From NCBI GenBank assembly GCA_019054805.1, contig JAHQIY010000008.1, positions 1,163,501-1,227,500 of the forward strand: DNA of 64,000 nt, read 5' to 3'. Source of the DNA: Brachionus manjavacas (Eukaryota; Rotifera; Eurotatoria; Ploima; Brachionidae). Below the pieces are notes generated by a model. The model did not search any database. It worked only from the letters and a program-made list of their open reading frames with translations, and was not told the origin of the DNA. This document shows positions 51,423 to 62,058 of this stretch, piece by piece. Position 1 is the first letter of the stretch. Every line of letters starts with the position of its first letter. The position numbers and the translations under genes are program-made.

Positions 51423-51539
51423 CCTTCTGCCGGATTGTCGGCAGAAGGCACGTACGATACTTGGATGTTGTTGGTTGCCCTATTTTAGTTCACAATCAGA
51501 ATAACGGAGAATAATCTTTGCGTCGATTCCTTCTCCGTT
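51423..51539 (+). other. Two strong hairpins in a GC-richer patch
   Basis: Hairpin 1: CCTTCTGCCG (51423-51432), 6-nt loop, CGGCAGAAGG (51439-51448), perfect. Hairpin 2: AACGGAGAA (51503-51511), 19-nt loop, TTCTCCGTT (51531-51539), perfect. The patch precedes a short ORF at 51566. It could be a structured RNA, a transposon end or the 5' leader of the ORF. It matches no snRNA I know. Confidence 0.5.
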
Positions 51540-51565
51540 GAGTAGAGGCGGGCCCACTTAGCTGG

Positions 51566-51796
51566 ATGTATCGAAAATCTGTTTTGACTGATGAACAAAA
51601 TTTAATCGATATTATATCAAAATATTTGGTTGATCTGAAGTTGGAAGATTTAAATTTCGGACTTAGAAGACCTGGAAATGATTGTGAAAAGATCGTAACA
51701 ATATATTTTGATAAAAATGTAACTATTCTCAATTTGAGTCGTATGGAAAATGGAATGAAAATCGAAAGTTTAGTGATTCTGTTTTATCATACTTAA
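51566..51796 (+). CDS. Short hypothetical ORF (76 residues)
   Basis: MYRKSVLTDEQNLIDIISKY continues with LVDLKLEDLNFGLRRPGNDC and ends FYHT. Composition is balanced (acidic, basic and hydrophobic residues mixed) rather than the Phe/Lys/Asn strings that chance frames give here, and G+C is higher than around it. No domain, signal peptide or splice-linked neighbour was found. It may be an exon, a relic, or chance. Confidence 0.25.
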   Translation: MYRKSVLTDEQNLIDIISKYLVDLKLEDLNFGLRRPGNDCEKIVTIYFDKNVTILNLSRMENGMKIESLVILFYHT

Positions 51797-51962
51797 ACTC
51801 AAAAGCCAAACAACGATATTTTTGAATACCATTTTGAATTTTATGATCAGATTTAATTTAATGGAAAGGCTTGGTAAAAATTTCGATTCAAAATCAAATT
51901 TCAACCGAAAGATAGATAAAATTAAATAAGGCTGTAATTCAAGGCTCAATTTAACGCAAAAA

Positions 51963-52222
51963 AGGGGTGCAACCGATTTTCAAATTGAAGTGGAAAATCG
52001 TTTTGTTTTTGGAACCGGTTTGTCGAACCAATTTTGAATAACAGAAACATTAAGAAAAAATTTTTTTTTCTATTTTTTATAAAAGAATTGAGTTTTTTAT
52101 ACTCAATTGTTCAATTGAAAAAATAAAAAATTTATAGGCAAAAAATTTTTTGGATCAAAAATATTTTTTTATTCTTCGGATATAACCGGTCTAATACAAA
52201 ACCGGTTTCTAACCCCTGAAGG
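51963..52222. repeat. Probable MITE with AGGGGT...AACCGGTTTT ends
   Basis: Left AGGGGTGCAACCGATTTT and right end, read in reverse, AGGGGTTAGAAACCGGTTTT. Further AACCGGTTTG and ATAACCGGTC motifs lie inside. About 260 bp, non-coding. Confidence 0.4.
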
Positions 52223-52422
52223 CAAATTGAAGTTCATGATCAAATGTAAATTTCAAATAAAAATTTAAAGTTTTCAAGAAATAGTAAAAAAAACTTCTTC
52301 AGAATAAAAAATAACTTTAAAAAAATTGTATAAGATAAAATAAAATAAAAAATAATTCTAAGTCTTTTTTTTATCTGTGTATAGATAGTTATCTATTAAA
52401 TTTTTATTTTAGTTTTTTTTTA

Positions 52423-52447
52423 AATCTGAAGAAGTGCGGCACAGATA
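52423..52447 (+). repeat. LINE 3'-terminal hairpin (plus), copy
   Basis: AATCTGAAGAAGTGCGGCAC plus AGAT, followed by the tail AAAATAAAGCAAATAAC. Divergent member of the shared LINE 3' end. Confidence 0.55.
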
Positions 52448-52563
52448 AAATAAAGCAAATAACAAAATCTTTCATTAGACTTAGCTACGTATAGATGAAA
52501 AATCTTTCAGGAGTCGTTATTTTTATTTTATTTTGTTTTTTCTTGATTTTTTGATTTTTTTTA

Positions 52564-52592
52564 ATCTAAAGGAGCTTTAGCACGGCACAGAT
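52564..52592 (+). repeat. LINE 3'-terminal hairpin (plus), copy
   Basis: ATCTAAAGGAGCTTTAGCAC followed by GGCACAGAT and an A-rich AAAAAAATGAATAAAATAAA tail. It lies about 140 bp after the previous copy, so the two 3' ends stand in tandem. Confidence 0.6.
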
Positions 52593-53049
52593 AAAAAAAT
52601 GAATAAAATAAATAATAAAAAAGCCTAAAAATTTTTTTGAGTCAGTATTTAGTAATCAATGCTGAACAATCAATTACAATGCTGAACTCAAAATTCTTTT
52701 TAAATGAAATAAAAAATAAAATCTAATGACTAAATTTTTGCTTTATAAAGCATTAATCTATTGTGAGTTCTTCTTTTTATGCTTGATTCATATTTTTATG
52801 TATTTTAATCTATTTTTATTATTTTTTTTTAATACTTGCCCATCCATAATATTCATTTATCCTAATCGTAGCGTAGTGTCACAAAACTTATAATATTTTG
52901 ATTTACTTTTTAGACTCAATTTATTTATGTAGCAGTAATTTTTATTTAAAATGGGTGAAATTTTATATCTCTCTTTTTTTTTAAATAAATTAATTTAAAA
53001 AAATTTATTAATAAAAAAATTAAATGAAATGTCTAATAATTTTAAATAT

Positions 53050-56000
53050 TTAAATTCTTAACTTATAATACATAAAACTTCCGCCGTCTACTGAATACAG
53101 CAGTTTATAATCCGGATTGTAGCTTAGCGATGTAATTTGTCGACTAGTGATGCTGATATTAAAATTTTGATCATAAAAATTGGTACATTCGGAATCATTA
53201 AAAAAGTCACAAACTTTATAAACCTGTGCAGGATTGTTCGCACTATCTTTAAGTGCGTACAATTGGCCACACTGAATGAACATGTTAGCTACACGATCTC
53301 TGACTGTTACTTGCCATCTTTTTATAATTTTCAATTCTCTAAAATTTCTATTATCAATTTTAGCAATTACATAACCAAAGTTGTTACGGTAAATCAGCCA
53401 GAGGCCGTGTTCGTCAATCTCAAAATTATAAAATCCAGAATGTTTAATGCTGTAAACATTGTGTTCCTGTTTACAACAGAGTGAATCACCAGGAGCCGGA
53501 AGCTTGTTGACTTCAGTTCCATCGAGAGATTGAACTATCAAGTTTCGAGTTCCTTCATGATGATAAAAAATGTAATTTTTGTACACAGCATGGCCTGTTC
53601 CGTAATAAGCAAACTTCAAAGTCATGTGTCGGTAACAGCGGTATGATTTTAGTTGTTCTAAATTTTGACATATAGAAATTGAAAATCCTTGCAAAAATAA
53701 TTAAGTTTTGGATTTAAATTTATTTGTGTACCTTTGAAGCCTTTGGTGACGTAATAGTTTTGATCATCGGAATTGACGTTGTTCATCCAGTTCGAATGAA
53801 AAACGCCCATGAATATCAAAGAGACTGGGCTCGGGTAAATAGATCTCAAAGAGCATTTATAATTTGATTTTTTTGACTTAATAAGCGATTTTCTTTTTTT
53901 GCTCTCTAGAGTATTAAAATTAGATTTAAATTATTTATTAAATCGATTTTTATACCTAATCTCTTTCGGTGACGAGTTTTGATCAAATCCAACAAATTTG
54001 ATTGTGGGGTAAAAATATTGACAGCTGAACTTATACTTGGGGTTGATGTATTGTTTGAAGTTTTAATTAAATTCTTTATCACATCTGAAAATGAGAATAT
54101 GAGAATATTTAAAAAAAAAGATGAAAAATAATTTTTTTGCTAAAGTTAGCAATTTTAAATTGGTGTTAAAAATATTGATTTATTATAAAATTTAATTTTT
54201 CCACAGAATTTAGAATGATTATAATTTTGCTCATCAATCTGAAACGAATTATAAAAAAATTAATTTTTATCACTAAAATTACTAGCTGGCTTTTTAAAAA
54301 ATTTTAAAAATGTTTAAAAAAATAAAAGTTTTCATATGAATTTGTATTTCGAAAATTGTATGACTACAATCTGAGTCTATAATTTTACCTTTTAATTAAT
54401 TTTATTTAAGAATTAGCTAACATTTTTTTTTAATTCAATAGAGATTTGCCTAATCTAATTTTTGAAAAGAATAAAAAATATGATAAAAATTTATCACAGG
54501 AATACAATTTTTAACTATCTTTGATAAAATTTTGACATTTTTCTGATACCACATTTTGCCACCTTTTTGCTTTTAACTATAGAATAAGATCCGTAAGGTA
54601 TTTAGACTTTAATTAAATTCAGAGTTCCCGCAGAATTTCATATAGCATGTTTGGTCAAAATTTTCAGAAATTACTAAAACTAAATGGAAAGATTAATTTG
54701 AGGCTAAATTCAGCAGATCAGTTTCACAGAACCAGTTTAAACATAAAGAGTTTTTTCATTTTAAAATTTTTGTTTTGGTTCCAAAATTCACAGTACCGAT
54801 TTTATAAGCTATTTTTAAATCATTAGATTACTTCAATTTTCAAGAAAAAAAGGATTAAAAATAATAAAGCATGATCATGAATATTAGAGTTTATGACCAA
54901 AATTTAATGAGCACGCTCAAAAATTATTATTTAGAAAAAGACTTTTGTATTTTTTTGATTTAAAATTTTTTTAAGATCCATTAATTTTTCACAATTTTTA
55001 ATGTCTACTATACTAAAAAATTTATTGATTCAGAATTGTCCATAATACTTGGTTAAAAATAAAAAATAAAAAAATAATATTTTATAGTATTGAAATACTT
55101 AAAAAAAAACTTTTTTTTAGTTGCAGAAATTCATAAATTAAAAGAATTTGAATTCTGGATCTGCTAAACTACGTCCTTTAAAACCCTGAATTTAATTTTT
55201 CATGCATTTTATATCAAGAGTTTTTTATTTAAAAAAGTGCGGTCTTAAGCAATCTCTGGGTCTTGACATTCGATTCAAGTGAAAAAAAGTTTATTTTTGG
55301 CTTTTTTTCAATAATAAAAATTTGCATACTCTTTTTTTTAATTATATGCTCTTTTAGAACATATGATTTAATTTTAGTATTTAATTTTTATCATTGAATA
55401 CTTGGTTTTGAAAGAACTAGACCTTTTTAAATGGTCAGTTATTTTTGGAACCCTAGGTATAAAATATTTTTTTGAGTTTCCTAAAATTTTAATCTGAAAA
55501 TTAAAAATTTTTGATAATATTTGAAATTTGAGTTTTAGTTTTCCAAAATTACATTAAAAAAGCATCCCCCCCCCTTTTTCACAATAAAATTAAAATTACT
55601 TGTCGTAAAATTGTTATGCAAAGTCGATGTTAAAATATTTGTTTGATTAAAATTTGGCAAAATTTCTAAATAATTAACAGTTACATTGTCTAAACTCTGA
55701 TTGTGCTAGAAATAAAAAAATTAATTAATTTTTAAAAAAATATATAAAAATAATACTTTATTTGATAAATCGAATTTTTTCGAGTAAAAATTATAAGACT
55801 CTACAATAGGCTTAAAGACCAGACTGGTGTCTTTGATTTGATTGTCGTAGTCTAAATATTCCTCTAGTCTTTCCTCGGCCTTCTTTATTTCATCAGCCGA
55901 GATCATCATCGAAATTTGCTTTAGAAACTTGTTGTTTAGCGACTTTTCCAAGGCCTCCATTTTTAGCCGCATAGACACCATCGTATAGTAAAAGCCGAAC

Positions 56001-56353
56001 GAGCCACACATGATTACCACACACAAAATTAGATAAATAAAATAAAAATGCAGCATGAAACATGGCAAGGGTGATTTTTGTTTTAGACTCGTTTTTGAAC
56101 TATTCATTTTGGACTTGGAATTTTTTTTTAACTTTTCATCTGCATTTTTTTCCGAGCCATCAGCTGAGCCCAGTTCCTTTTCTTCGCCTTTCACGCTACT
56201 CGAGTCCAAGTTGTACACAAGAGGAAAATTTTTGTCAATCTCCAGTATGAAATCATTTAAATTGTACAGCTTGGGCTTGTCATTAGTGCCAGTCTGGTAT
56301 TCATACAAGACTCTTGGAGCTTTTTTTGCTCTTTGCCTTCTACTCGAACTCAT
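53050..56353 (-). CDS. Type II membrane protein with furin-like site and olfactomedin domain (gliomedin-like)
   Basis: Five exons (minus): 56353-55757, 55705-55600, 54084-53956, 53905-53732, 53687-53050, all phase-consistent, give 547 residues. Order: cytosolic basic N-terminus with a Ser/Lys-rich stretch; one membrane segment at about residues 98-125 (LHFYFIYLILCVVIMCGSFG); a charged helix (MEALEKSLNNKFLKQISMMI); an Asn/Ser/Thr-rich stalk with several N-glycosylation sequons (NVT, NQT, NFT, NTS); a dibasic TRHRKRL furin-like site at about 272-276; then an olfactomedin domain (about 292-547) with GTGHAVYKNYIFYHHEGTRN, DEHGLWLIYRN and a C-terminal LSYNPDYKLLYSVDGGS. The layout matches gliomedin/collomin-type proteins, cell-surface adhesion or matrix ligands shed by furin. 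The collagen-like repeats of gliomedin are absent. An extra small exon in the 1.5-kb intron 2 cannot be excluded. Confidence 0.85.
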
Positions 56354-58035
56354 TCTAATTCATCTAAAAAAAACTCAAACTCTGAGAAATTTTAAAATTT
56401 AGCATCATGATAGTGATCACATGATTAAACTTTTAATTTAAAATCTCAGTAAAAATGATGAATTTCAGATCATTAAATTTTAAATATTTTAAATTAAGAA
56501 AATCTTTTTCTAATTGATTGCCATAAAATATTTTATGAAATCTTCAAAGACAAATTTAATATCAGCATAGAAAAAGGAAGGTTTTAAAAAAAATTCAAAA
56601 AACTTTAAGTAACATAGCCTCTAAATGAAAATTTAGTATCAATTAAAGTAAATTAAAATTGACTAAAATTCAATCTTTATTCGAGAGAAAAAAATTACAT
56701 AATTTTTGTTCCTAGTTAAAGATTAAATAAATTATTTTTAATAAAGTTATTTTTTTGTAAAAAAAAAATTATTATAAAGATTTTCTCTTATAGTAAAGAA
56801 CTTAACATTTTGAATTGAAATTTTTATTTGATCAATTTGTCCTTTAATGATCAAATTGCTATCTTTATTTTAATAAAGAAATAAAGTTTCTTCCGAGAGC
56901 CAAAAATGTCCTGGGAAAACTTTTTCTTTCAAATAGTTATTTTATTTAGAAACTAATGAAGTGGATGCTAAGTTATTTAATTGTTGATAAAATCGATCAT
57001 GCACTAGGCGAAATTTATGAGCTGATCGCAAATCTGTTTACTCAAAAATGGCGCAAATATTTTAGGAAAATATTTAATCAAGTGTAAAACAACGCAATCT
57101 AGATGAATCCGACTGGGTGGTTTAACTGAGCAATGTTTGAGCAAAACTTAATTTGAATCTATTGTTCCTTTACTCTAGTTCAACTTTTTTGATGCCTACA
57201 AAGGGCTCATTTATACTTAACTTAAACAGTCTCTTTTAATTTATCTTCTTAAAGATAGTTAATTAAAAAAATTATAAAATCAAAAAAGACTAAATCTTAT
57301 GTAATCTAACTTTGAGTTTCTCTAGAGATGAATTTTTTAAAAGCGTCAAAAATTCTTGTCAAAATAATCACTTATTTATGATCTTATATTTTGCATCAAG
57401 TCTCATTGGAAAATCGGATTGTTTAAGTTTTTATATTTTATTAAAAACTCCAAATGACAAATTTCTTTATCTATTAATTAATTTTGTTTGATCGATGGTT
57501 CTTGATCTTCAGCTCTTTATTTAAATCTGTCAGACTAGTCTAAATCTGTAGTTTATCGAAGATGCCCAAAGCCATCGGTGATTTGAATACTTGAAGCTAT
57601 TAAAATCGATTTACGGCGATTTTTGCTCGAGATTAAGGAAATAACTGTCCCCAATGAAGCAAAAAAAATTTCTTTATCCAGGATTTAAAAATCAATTAGC
57701 ACAATTTTCAAAATTTCATTATACAAGAAGTTAAACAATATTTAGAACTTAGTGAACAAAAATATTTTTGTCCAAAAAAAAGTTAACAAAGTCAAAAATT
57801 TTTAATTTTAAATTAAATTAATCAATAATTTTTCAGATATTTAAGGTGTTTTTGTTGGTTGAGAAAAAGAATAGTCGTGACTATATGTGCAAAAATTGTT
57901 GAATTTTAACTAATTTTCTGATTTTAAAACTAAACTTTTTTTGGATTAAAATAAAAAATCATATTTATTTTTTAGTTTAAAAATCAGATAATTAATTCAC
58001 TTGACTAAACTTCACTAAAAAAAAAAAAATTTTAA
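56354..58035. other. Spacer upstream of the olfactomedin gene
   Basis: AT-rich; no gene or repeat that I can support. It should contain the promoter of the minus-strand gene ending at 53050. Confidence 0.4.
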
Positions 58036-58075
58036 GTCATTGACTTGACTTGACTTAAGACTAGACTTAAATATT
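58036..58075. repeat. AAGTC/GACTT-rich remnant
   Basis: AAGTCATTGACTTGACTTGA then CTTAAGACTAGACTTAA, about 130 bp from the complete MITE at 58210, probably a worn copy of the same family. Confidence 0.4.
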
Positions 58076-58209
58076 TTTTTGTATTTTTATCATAAATATT
58101 ATGTATATTTAATTAATTATAAATAATGATAAATAAAGAATAAAAAATTGAACCCAAAATTTTAAATTAATTTTAATTCGATAAAACAAAATTTATTAAA
58201 ATATAAAAC

Positions 58210-58481
58210 CAGAGTTGTTTAAAAGTCGCAAGTCTCAAGTCAAGTCCAAGTCCAGACTTACTTTATTTTTCAAAAGTCCAAGTCTCTTATGCTAAAATTG
58301 CAAATAAATTCTGAAATATGACAAAACTATATGCTTTAGACAACCCAAGAGTATAAATTTTTTAATTTTTTGATATAAAAAGTTTTTGATAAAGTCGTGT
58401 AGTCGTGTATTATTTTAAGTCCGAACATGTACTTTTTTTTTAATGACTTGGACTTTATTTAGAAACTTTTAAACAACTCTG
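58210..58481. repeat. Complete hAT-type MITE (272 bp)
   Basis: Starts CAGAGTTGTTTAAAAGTC and ends GAAACTTTTAAACAACTCTG. The 8-bp flanks TATAAAAC and TGAAAAAC agree at six positions, a worn target duplication. Inside the left end are AGTCTCAAGTCAAGTCCAAG units. Confidence 0.75.
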
Positions 58482-59051
58482 TGAAAAACCGATGAAATTT
58501 TTTTTTTCATTGATGCTACATCAAATTTTAATTGACTGTGGTCTGATTATCCATTTTCGAAACTGTTTCAATATTAAAGCACAAGAAGCAAATGCAATGG
58601 TTATTATTCAAGTATATATTCATGAAGTCAATTATTTTTTATTTATTTAAAAACAATTATTTTTATTTGAGAAAACTAAAATTGACGTCATGTCATATGG
58701 TAAGTGATAAATTGACTTAAATTAAGTATTCTGAAGTACCTGTAGTTATTCGTTCAAGAAACACAAGATAAGGTGAAAAAGCCATGATCCAAAATGAAGC
58801 ATAGATTTTGGTTAAATTTCATTCCAAGAAAGACTGGAGAGTCTGTGAATGGGTTTAACGTTACAAAAAGTTTTAAGCTTGGTTTGTTATTTTTGGAAGA
58901 GTTACCAGAGAAGTTTATATAATTGCACTTGTAAGGGGATATTTTTAATCTACATTTTTGTAACTATCGTTGAATTTTTTTTAGTAATTATTTAAAATTT
59001 TAGAAATTTTTTTGTATTTCTTGAAGATAGAAAAGATAGTCAACTCCCCAG

Positions 59052-59291
59052 CAGCCACAGTTATTTCGTTATGATGAAATTCAATTCTCTAAGACTAGAC
59101 GATCCAGAAAGCTGAGCCAGAAATCAACTCCGGAAAATGTCAGTAAGAAAAAACCAAAAATGACTCGGAAAAACAGCAATAAAAAAGTGAATGAAAGTAA
59201 TACAAAAAAGAGAGAATTGACCTTACAGATATGGATTTTGAATCGGAAGCATCAAAAATTCTCAATGTCAGCTCAAACAAGTCAAACCTTT
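59052..59291 (+). other. Possible exon or gene relic, Ser/Lys-rich
   Basis: After an AG at 59039-59040 the plus strand stays open through PQLFRYDEIQFSKTRRSRKL, SQKSTPENVSKKKPKMTRKN and TKKRELTLQIWILNRKHQKF to a stop near 59300. A plausible donor (TCAGTAAG) lies inside. No upstream or downstream exon could be joined and no family is recognised. It could be the edge of a host gene outside my recognition, or a transposase relic. Confidence 0.25.
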
Positions 59292-59439
59292 GATAATCTT
59301 TAGAGGCTACAGTCGAACCTCGATATAACGAGCAAGTCGGGCGGAAATTATCCTACACGTTGTATCGAAATCCCATTAAAAACCATTGACAATAAAATTT
59401 TTGGTTTCTAAAATTTAACAAAAAATAAACAAATGGTTA

Positions 59440-59896
59440 ATAAAAGCCGAAGTTACCGACTCTCAATCAATCAACCAGTTCAAGAATAAGTTCGACGCCT
59501 TCAAGTCTAGCATATGATTTCACTAACGCGCACTAGTTCCTTCCACCTTTTTTTAATTTTTCAATGTAATTCTATTTAAATTGTAATTTTATTTGATTTG
59601 TAATGGTATTTAAACTGTAATCTTTTATTATGTAATTCTATTTCTGTATTCTTGCATATTTTTCCTTTGTAAAATTCTTGTACATAATACTTACTTAATT
59701 TCACACAATACTTTCTTAGACTAAATTAAATAATGACTCGTACTGAACTAAAAAAAAAAATAAAATAATGTATTTGTCTGTTATTTTCCATCTTTTCTGC
59801 GCAATTTCGGCTACCATAGATGTCCACCTAGTAGGTCATCTCCGCAAGCTTGCTTGCTGTAGCTTATTCTTATTATCATTATTATTAAAATAAAAA
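59440..59896 (+). repeat. LINE 3' fragment nested in the Tigger element
   Basis: Begins with the last codons of an RT ORF (AEVTDSQSINQFKNKFDAFK then SSI, stop), followed by about 400 bp of 3' UTR ending CTCCGCAAGC...TGTAGC and a TTATTATCATTATTATTA tail. The UTR blocks match the minus-strand repeat at 8395-8545. Confidence 0.65.
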
Positions 59897-60088
59897 TTAT
59901 TTGAAAAAATCAGAAATAGATGCTTGTTTTGTATAGCATTTTTCAATTTCAGTATTTTCAATATTAAATAAAAAATCAACGATGTTTGAATAATCTTCCT
60001 TTTTATTCAAAAATAAAATATTTAAAATATTTCGAGTTTAGTCTCAAGCGAGATACAATTTCTTTTTTTCAGCGATATTTTTTGCCAT
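59897..60088 (-). pseudogene. Tigger/pogo transposase, N- and C-terminal stubs fused by internal deletion
   Basis: From 60088: MAKNIAEKK, then in a shifted frame KKRNCISLETKLEIF, the start of the N-terminal helix-turn-helix of pogo/Tigger transposases. Soon after comes DYSNIVDFLFNIENTEIEKC followed by YTKQASISDFFK and stop, the usual C-terminal ...IxDFF(K) ending. The whole DDE domain is missing. Confidence 0.7.
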
Positions 60089-60620
60089 TTTTGAATAAAA
60101 CTACTATCAATAATTCTTATCAATTTAAAATAAGTAAAGACAATAAGTTTATGATTTTTTTTTTTAAAAGTTAAAAATAAAACTCTTGCTCGTGATCAGA
60201 AATTAATTGTCTGAAAAATTTTTTCGCGCTCGTTATTTGAAATTTTTAAGCGGTTTTTAAAAAAACAGCTCGTTTTATCAAGTTTTCGTTATATCGAAAC
60301 AATTTTTATGTCTTTTTTTATTGTTTGTAATCTGTTCCGGCAATACAGCTCGTTATATCGAGGTTCGACTGTACATAACGTTAAAATCTGGTCAATTTAA
60401 ATTTTATTTTTATTTCTCTTATTTAATTTCAATAATGCATTTAAAAAATCTTAATTCTCTTCCTCAAAAAATTGTTCATAGGAATTGCAATTCTCTTTCA
60501 AACAAAAAAGAGCTTCTTGACCTTCTCAGTACTAAGCAACAACCTGATATAGTCATGTTAATTAAAATTAAATTAGATAGTCAAAGACCGAATAGTCTTC
60601 TAAAACTGAGGGATTACTCT

Positions 60621-61423
60621 TTTCTTTTTTTTTCCCCCTTATTCACTCCTTGTGGAGCATAGGGTCACTCCTTTTGATTTTCCACTCAAGTCTTTATCTT
60701 TTCCTTTACTCTTGCTTCTCCTCATGTCATTCCAATTTCGATGAGCTCTTTCGTGATTGTTGACCTCCATGTTACTGCTGGTCGTCCTACCTTACGTCGC
60801 CCTTGAGGTGTCTATTGAAGGGCAATTTTGTATTCGTGTTTCTTTCATTCTAAGTACATTCCCGAGCCATCGCAGTCTTTTGTTCTTAATGCATTGACTT
60901 AATGGCTCTGAATTTGTTCTTCTGTATTCGGTCAGCATTCGACAATGTCTCAGGCCAATGTATCCTGAGAATCCTCCGCAGACTTCCCGAGTGGAAGGTG
61001 TTGAGACTTTTCCTGTCAGATTCACACATTACCCAACATTCACTTCCGAACATCAGTGTTGCTTTTACTACACTGTGTATAGTTTAAGTTTTGTTTTCTT
61101 ACTGTGGCTGGTTGACTTTCATACTGGTTTGAGTCTTGCGAAGGCACTCTTTGCTTTAGCAAGTCTATTCTTAATGTCTCTGTATGTTCCCAACGTATGT
61201 TCTTTATATGCATATGTTCTTCTGTACTAGATTTTAGCACCAAATCGTCCGCAAAGTCTAAGTCTTCAAGCATGTCTGACTCCTGCACACACATTGAAGC
61301 TCTCAGATTGTCCTTTTTCCAGAATCACGCTACTCTCGAATTTCTCATAGAAGAATTTTTTCAAGTTAACTATCTTCTGTGGCAGGCCATAGGATCTTAA
61401 TATGGCCCACAAGGTTTCGAGGA
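60621..61423 (-). mobile_element. Antisense 5'-truncated LINE with 8-bp target duplication
   Basis: Flanked by ATTACTCT at 60613-60620 and 61424-61431. The minus strand shows an RT active-site-like LDFADDLVLKSSTEEHM, then RRTNSEPLSQCIKNKRLRWL, GNVLRMKETRIQNC and, broken by stops, TWRSTITKELIEIGMT and TLCSTRSE. RWLGNVLRM followed by a W-x5-CxTR-like end is typical of the C-terminal region of a different LINE class (RTE-related type) from the host LINE. A poly-pyrimidine run at 60621-60640 is its A-rich tail in reverse. Confidence 0.75.
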
Positions 61424-61800
61424 ATTACTCTAGCATTCATAAATGCAGGAATTTCAGAAGTGGTGGGGTAGCTATTCTGATTAAGATCAATGTGGAGTTC
61501 AGTGAGTTAACTGAGCTTGAGTTTTTAAAAAGTGAAACATTTGGCATCAAAGTTCCAGATAAATTTGGTTCTCTAAGAAAGCACATTAACTTCACAAGTG
61601 TTTACCAACCTCAAGGAAATTCTATTCTCCTGGATTATAGTGTTTTTGACAAAATCGAAAAAAGATTTGAATACCTTATAATTGGTGGTGACCTAAAACT
61701 CACTTGTCTAGTAAACGAAATATTCAATGAGAATGGCAAAATATAAGCAAATATATTGGAAAAACAGGGTTTTCTGCTGATGAATGATGATAATCCCTTT

Positions 61801-61853
61801 TCACATTAGGTCATTGTGATAACTCCGCTTTCACATTAGGTCATTGTGATAAC
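61801..61853. repeat. 30-bp tandem duplication
   Basis: TCACATTAGGTCATTGTGAT followed by AAC occurs at 61801 and again at 61831. Only the second copy continues a LINE-like reading frame. Confidence 0.8.
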
Positions 61854-61905
61854 AAAAATCATAAGCAACTCGAAAACGAAATTCGCACTTGTCTGAGCAA
61901 TATGG

Positions 61906-62058
61906 ATTATTTAAGTTTAGCAAGGGGATAATATTTAAAAAAAAAAGAGTTTTTTTTAATTATGTATTTGGTGCGGCATTAAAGTTTAAAAATAAAAAAG
62001 AATTTAAAATTACTCTTTTTTTTTTTTAAATATTATCTCTTTGCTAAACTTAAATAAT
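61906..62058. repeat. Inverted repeat, about 45-bp arms with a 63-bp loop
   Basis: 61906-61949 (ATTATTTAAGTTTAGCAA...AAAAGAG) pairs with 62013-62058 with few mismatches. The left arm is the end of the LINE-like coding stretch (YLSLARG), so the right arm is an inverted copy of it. Confidence 0.75.

Larger units (their letters stand above)
59310..60371 (-). mobile_element. Tigger/pogo-type element, deletion derivative, 24-bp perfect TIRs
   Basis: Both ends read CAGTCGAACCTCGATATAAC and continue identically for 24 bp. The element is flanked by TA on both sides, the pogo/Tigger target duplication. Inside on the minus strand only the first and last parts of a transposase remain, so it needs a trans-acting transposase. 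A LINE 3' fragment is nested in the left part. Confidence 0.85.
60434..61926 (+). mobile_element. LINE endonuclease fragment, split by another LINE
   Basis: The two coding parts, 60434-60620 (IVHRNCNSLSNKKELLDLLS; PDIVMLIKIKLDSQ; LLKLRDYS) and 61424-61746 (SSIHKCRNFRSGGVAILIKI; LIIGGDLK), join in frame at ...DYS|SIHK once 60621-61423 is removed. This is an APE-type endonuclease domain. It is already inactive: the catalytic Glu of the NE(T/I)KL motif is Lys and the GDLN motif reads GDLK. Coding-like sequence continues to about 61926 (HKQLENEIRTCLSNMDYLSL). RT is absent. Confidence 0.75.

Noticed and set aside
53137..53484. 115-codon plus-strand frame
   Set aside because: Antisense shadow of the olfactomedin-domain exon.
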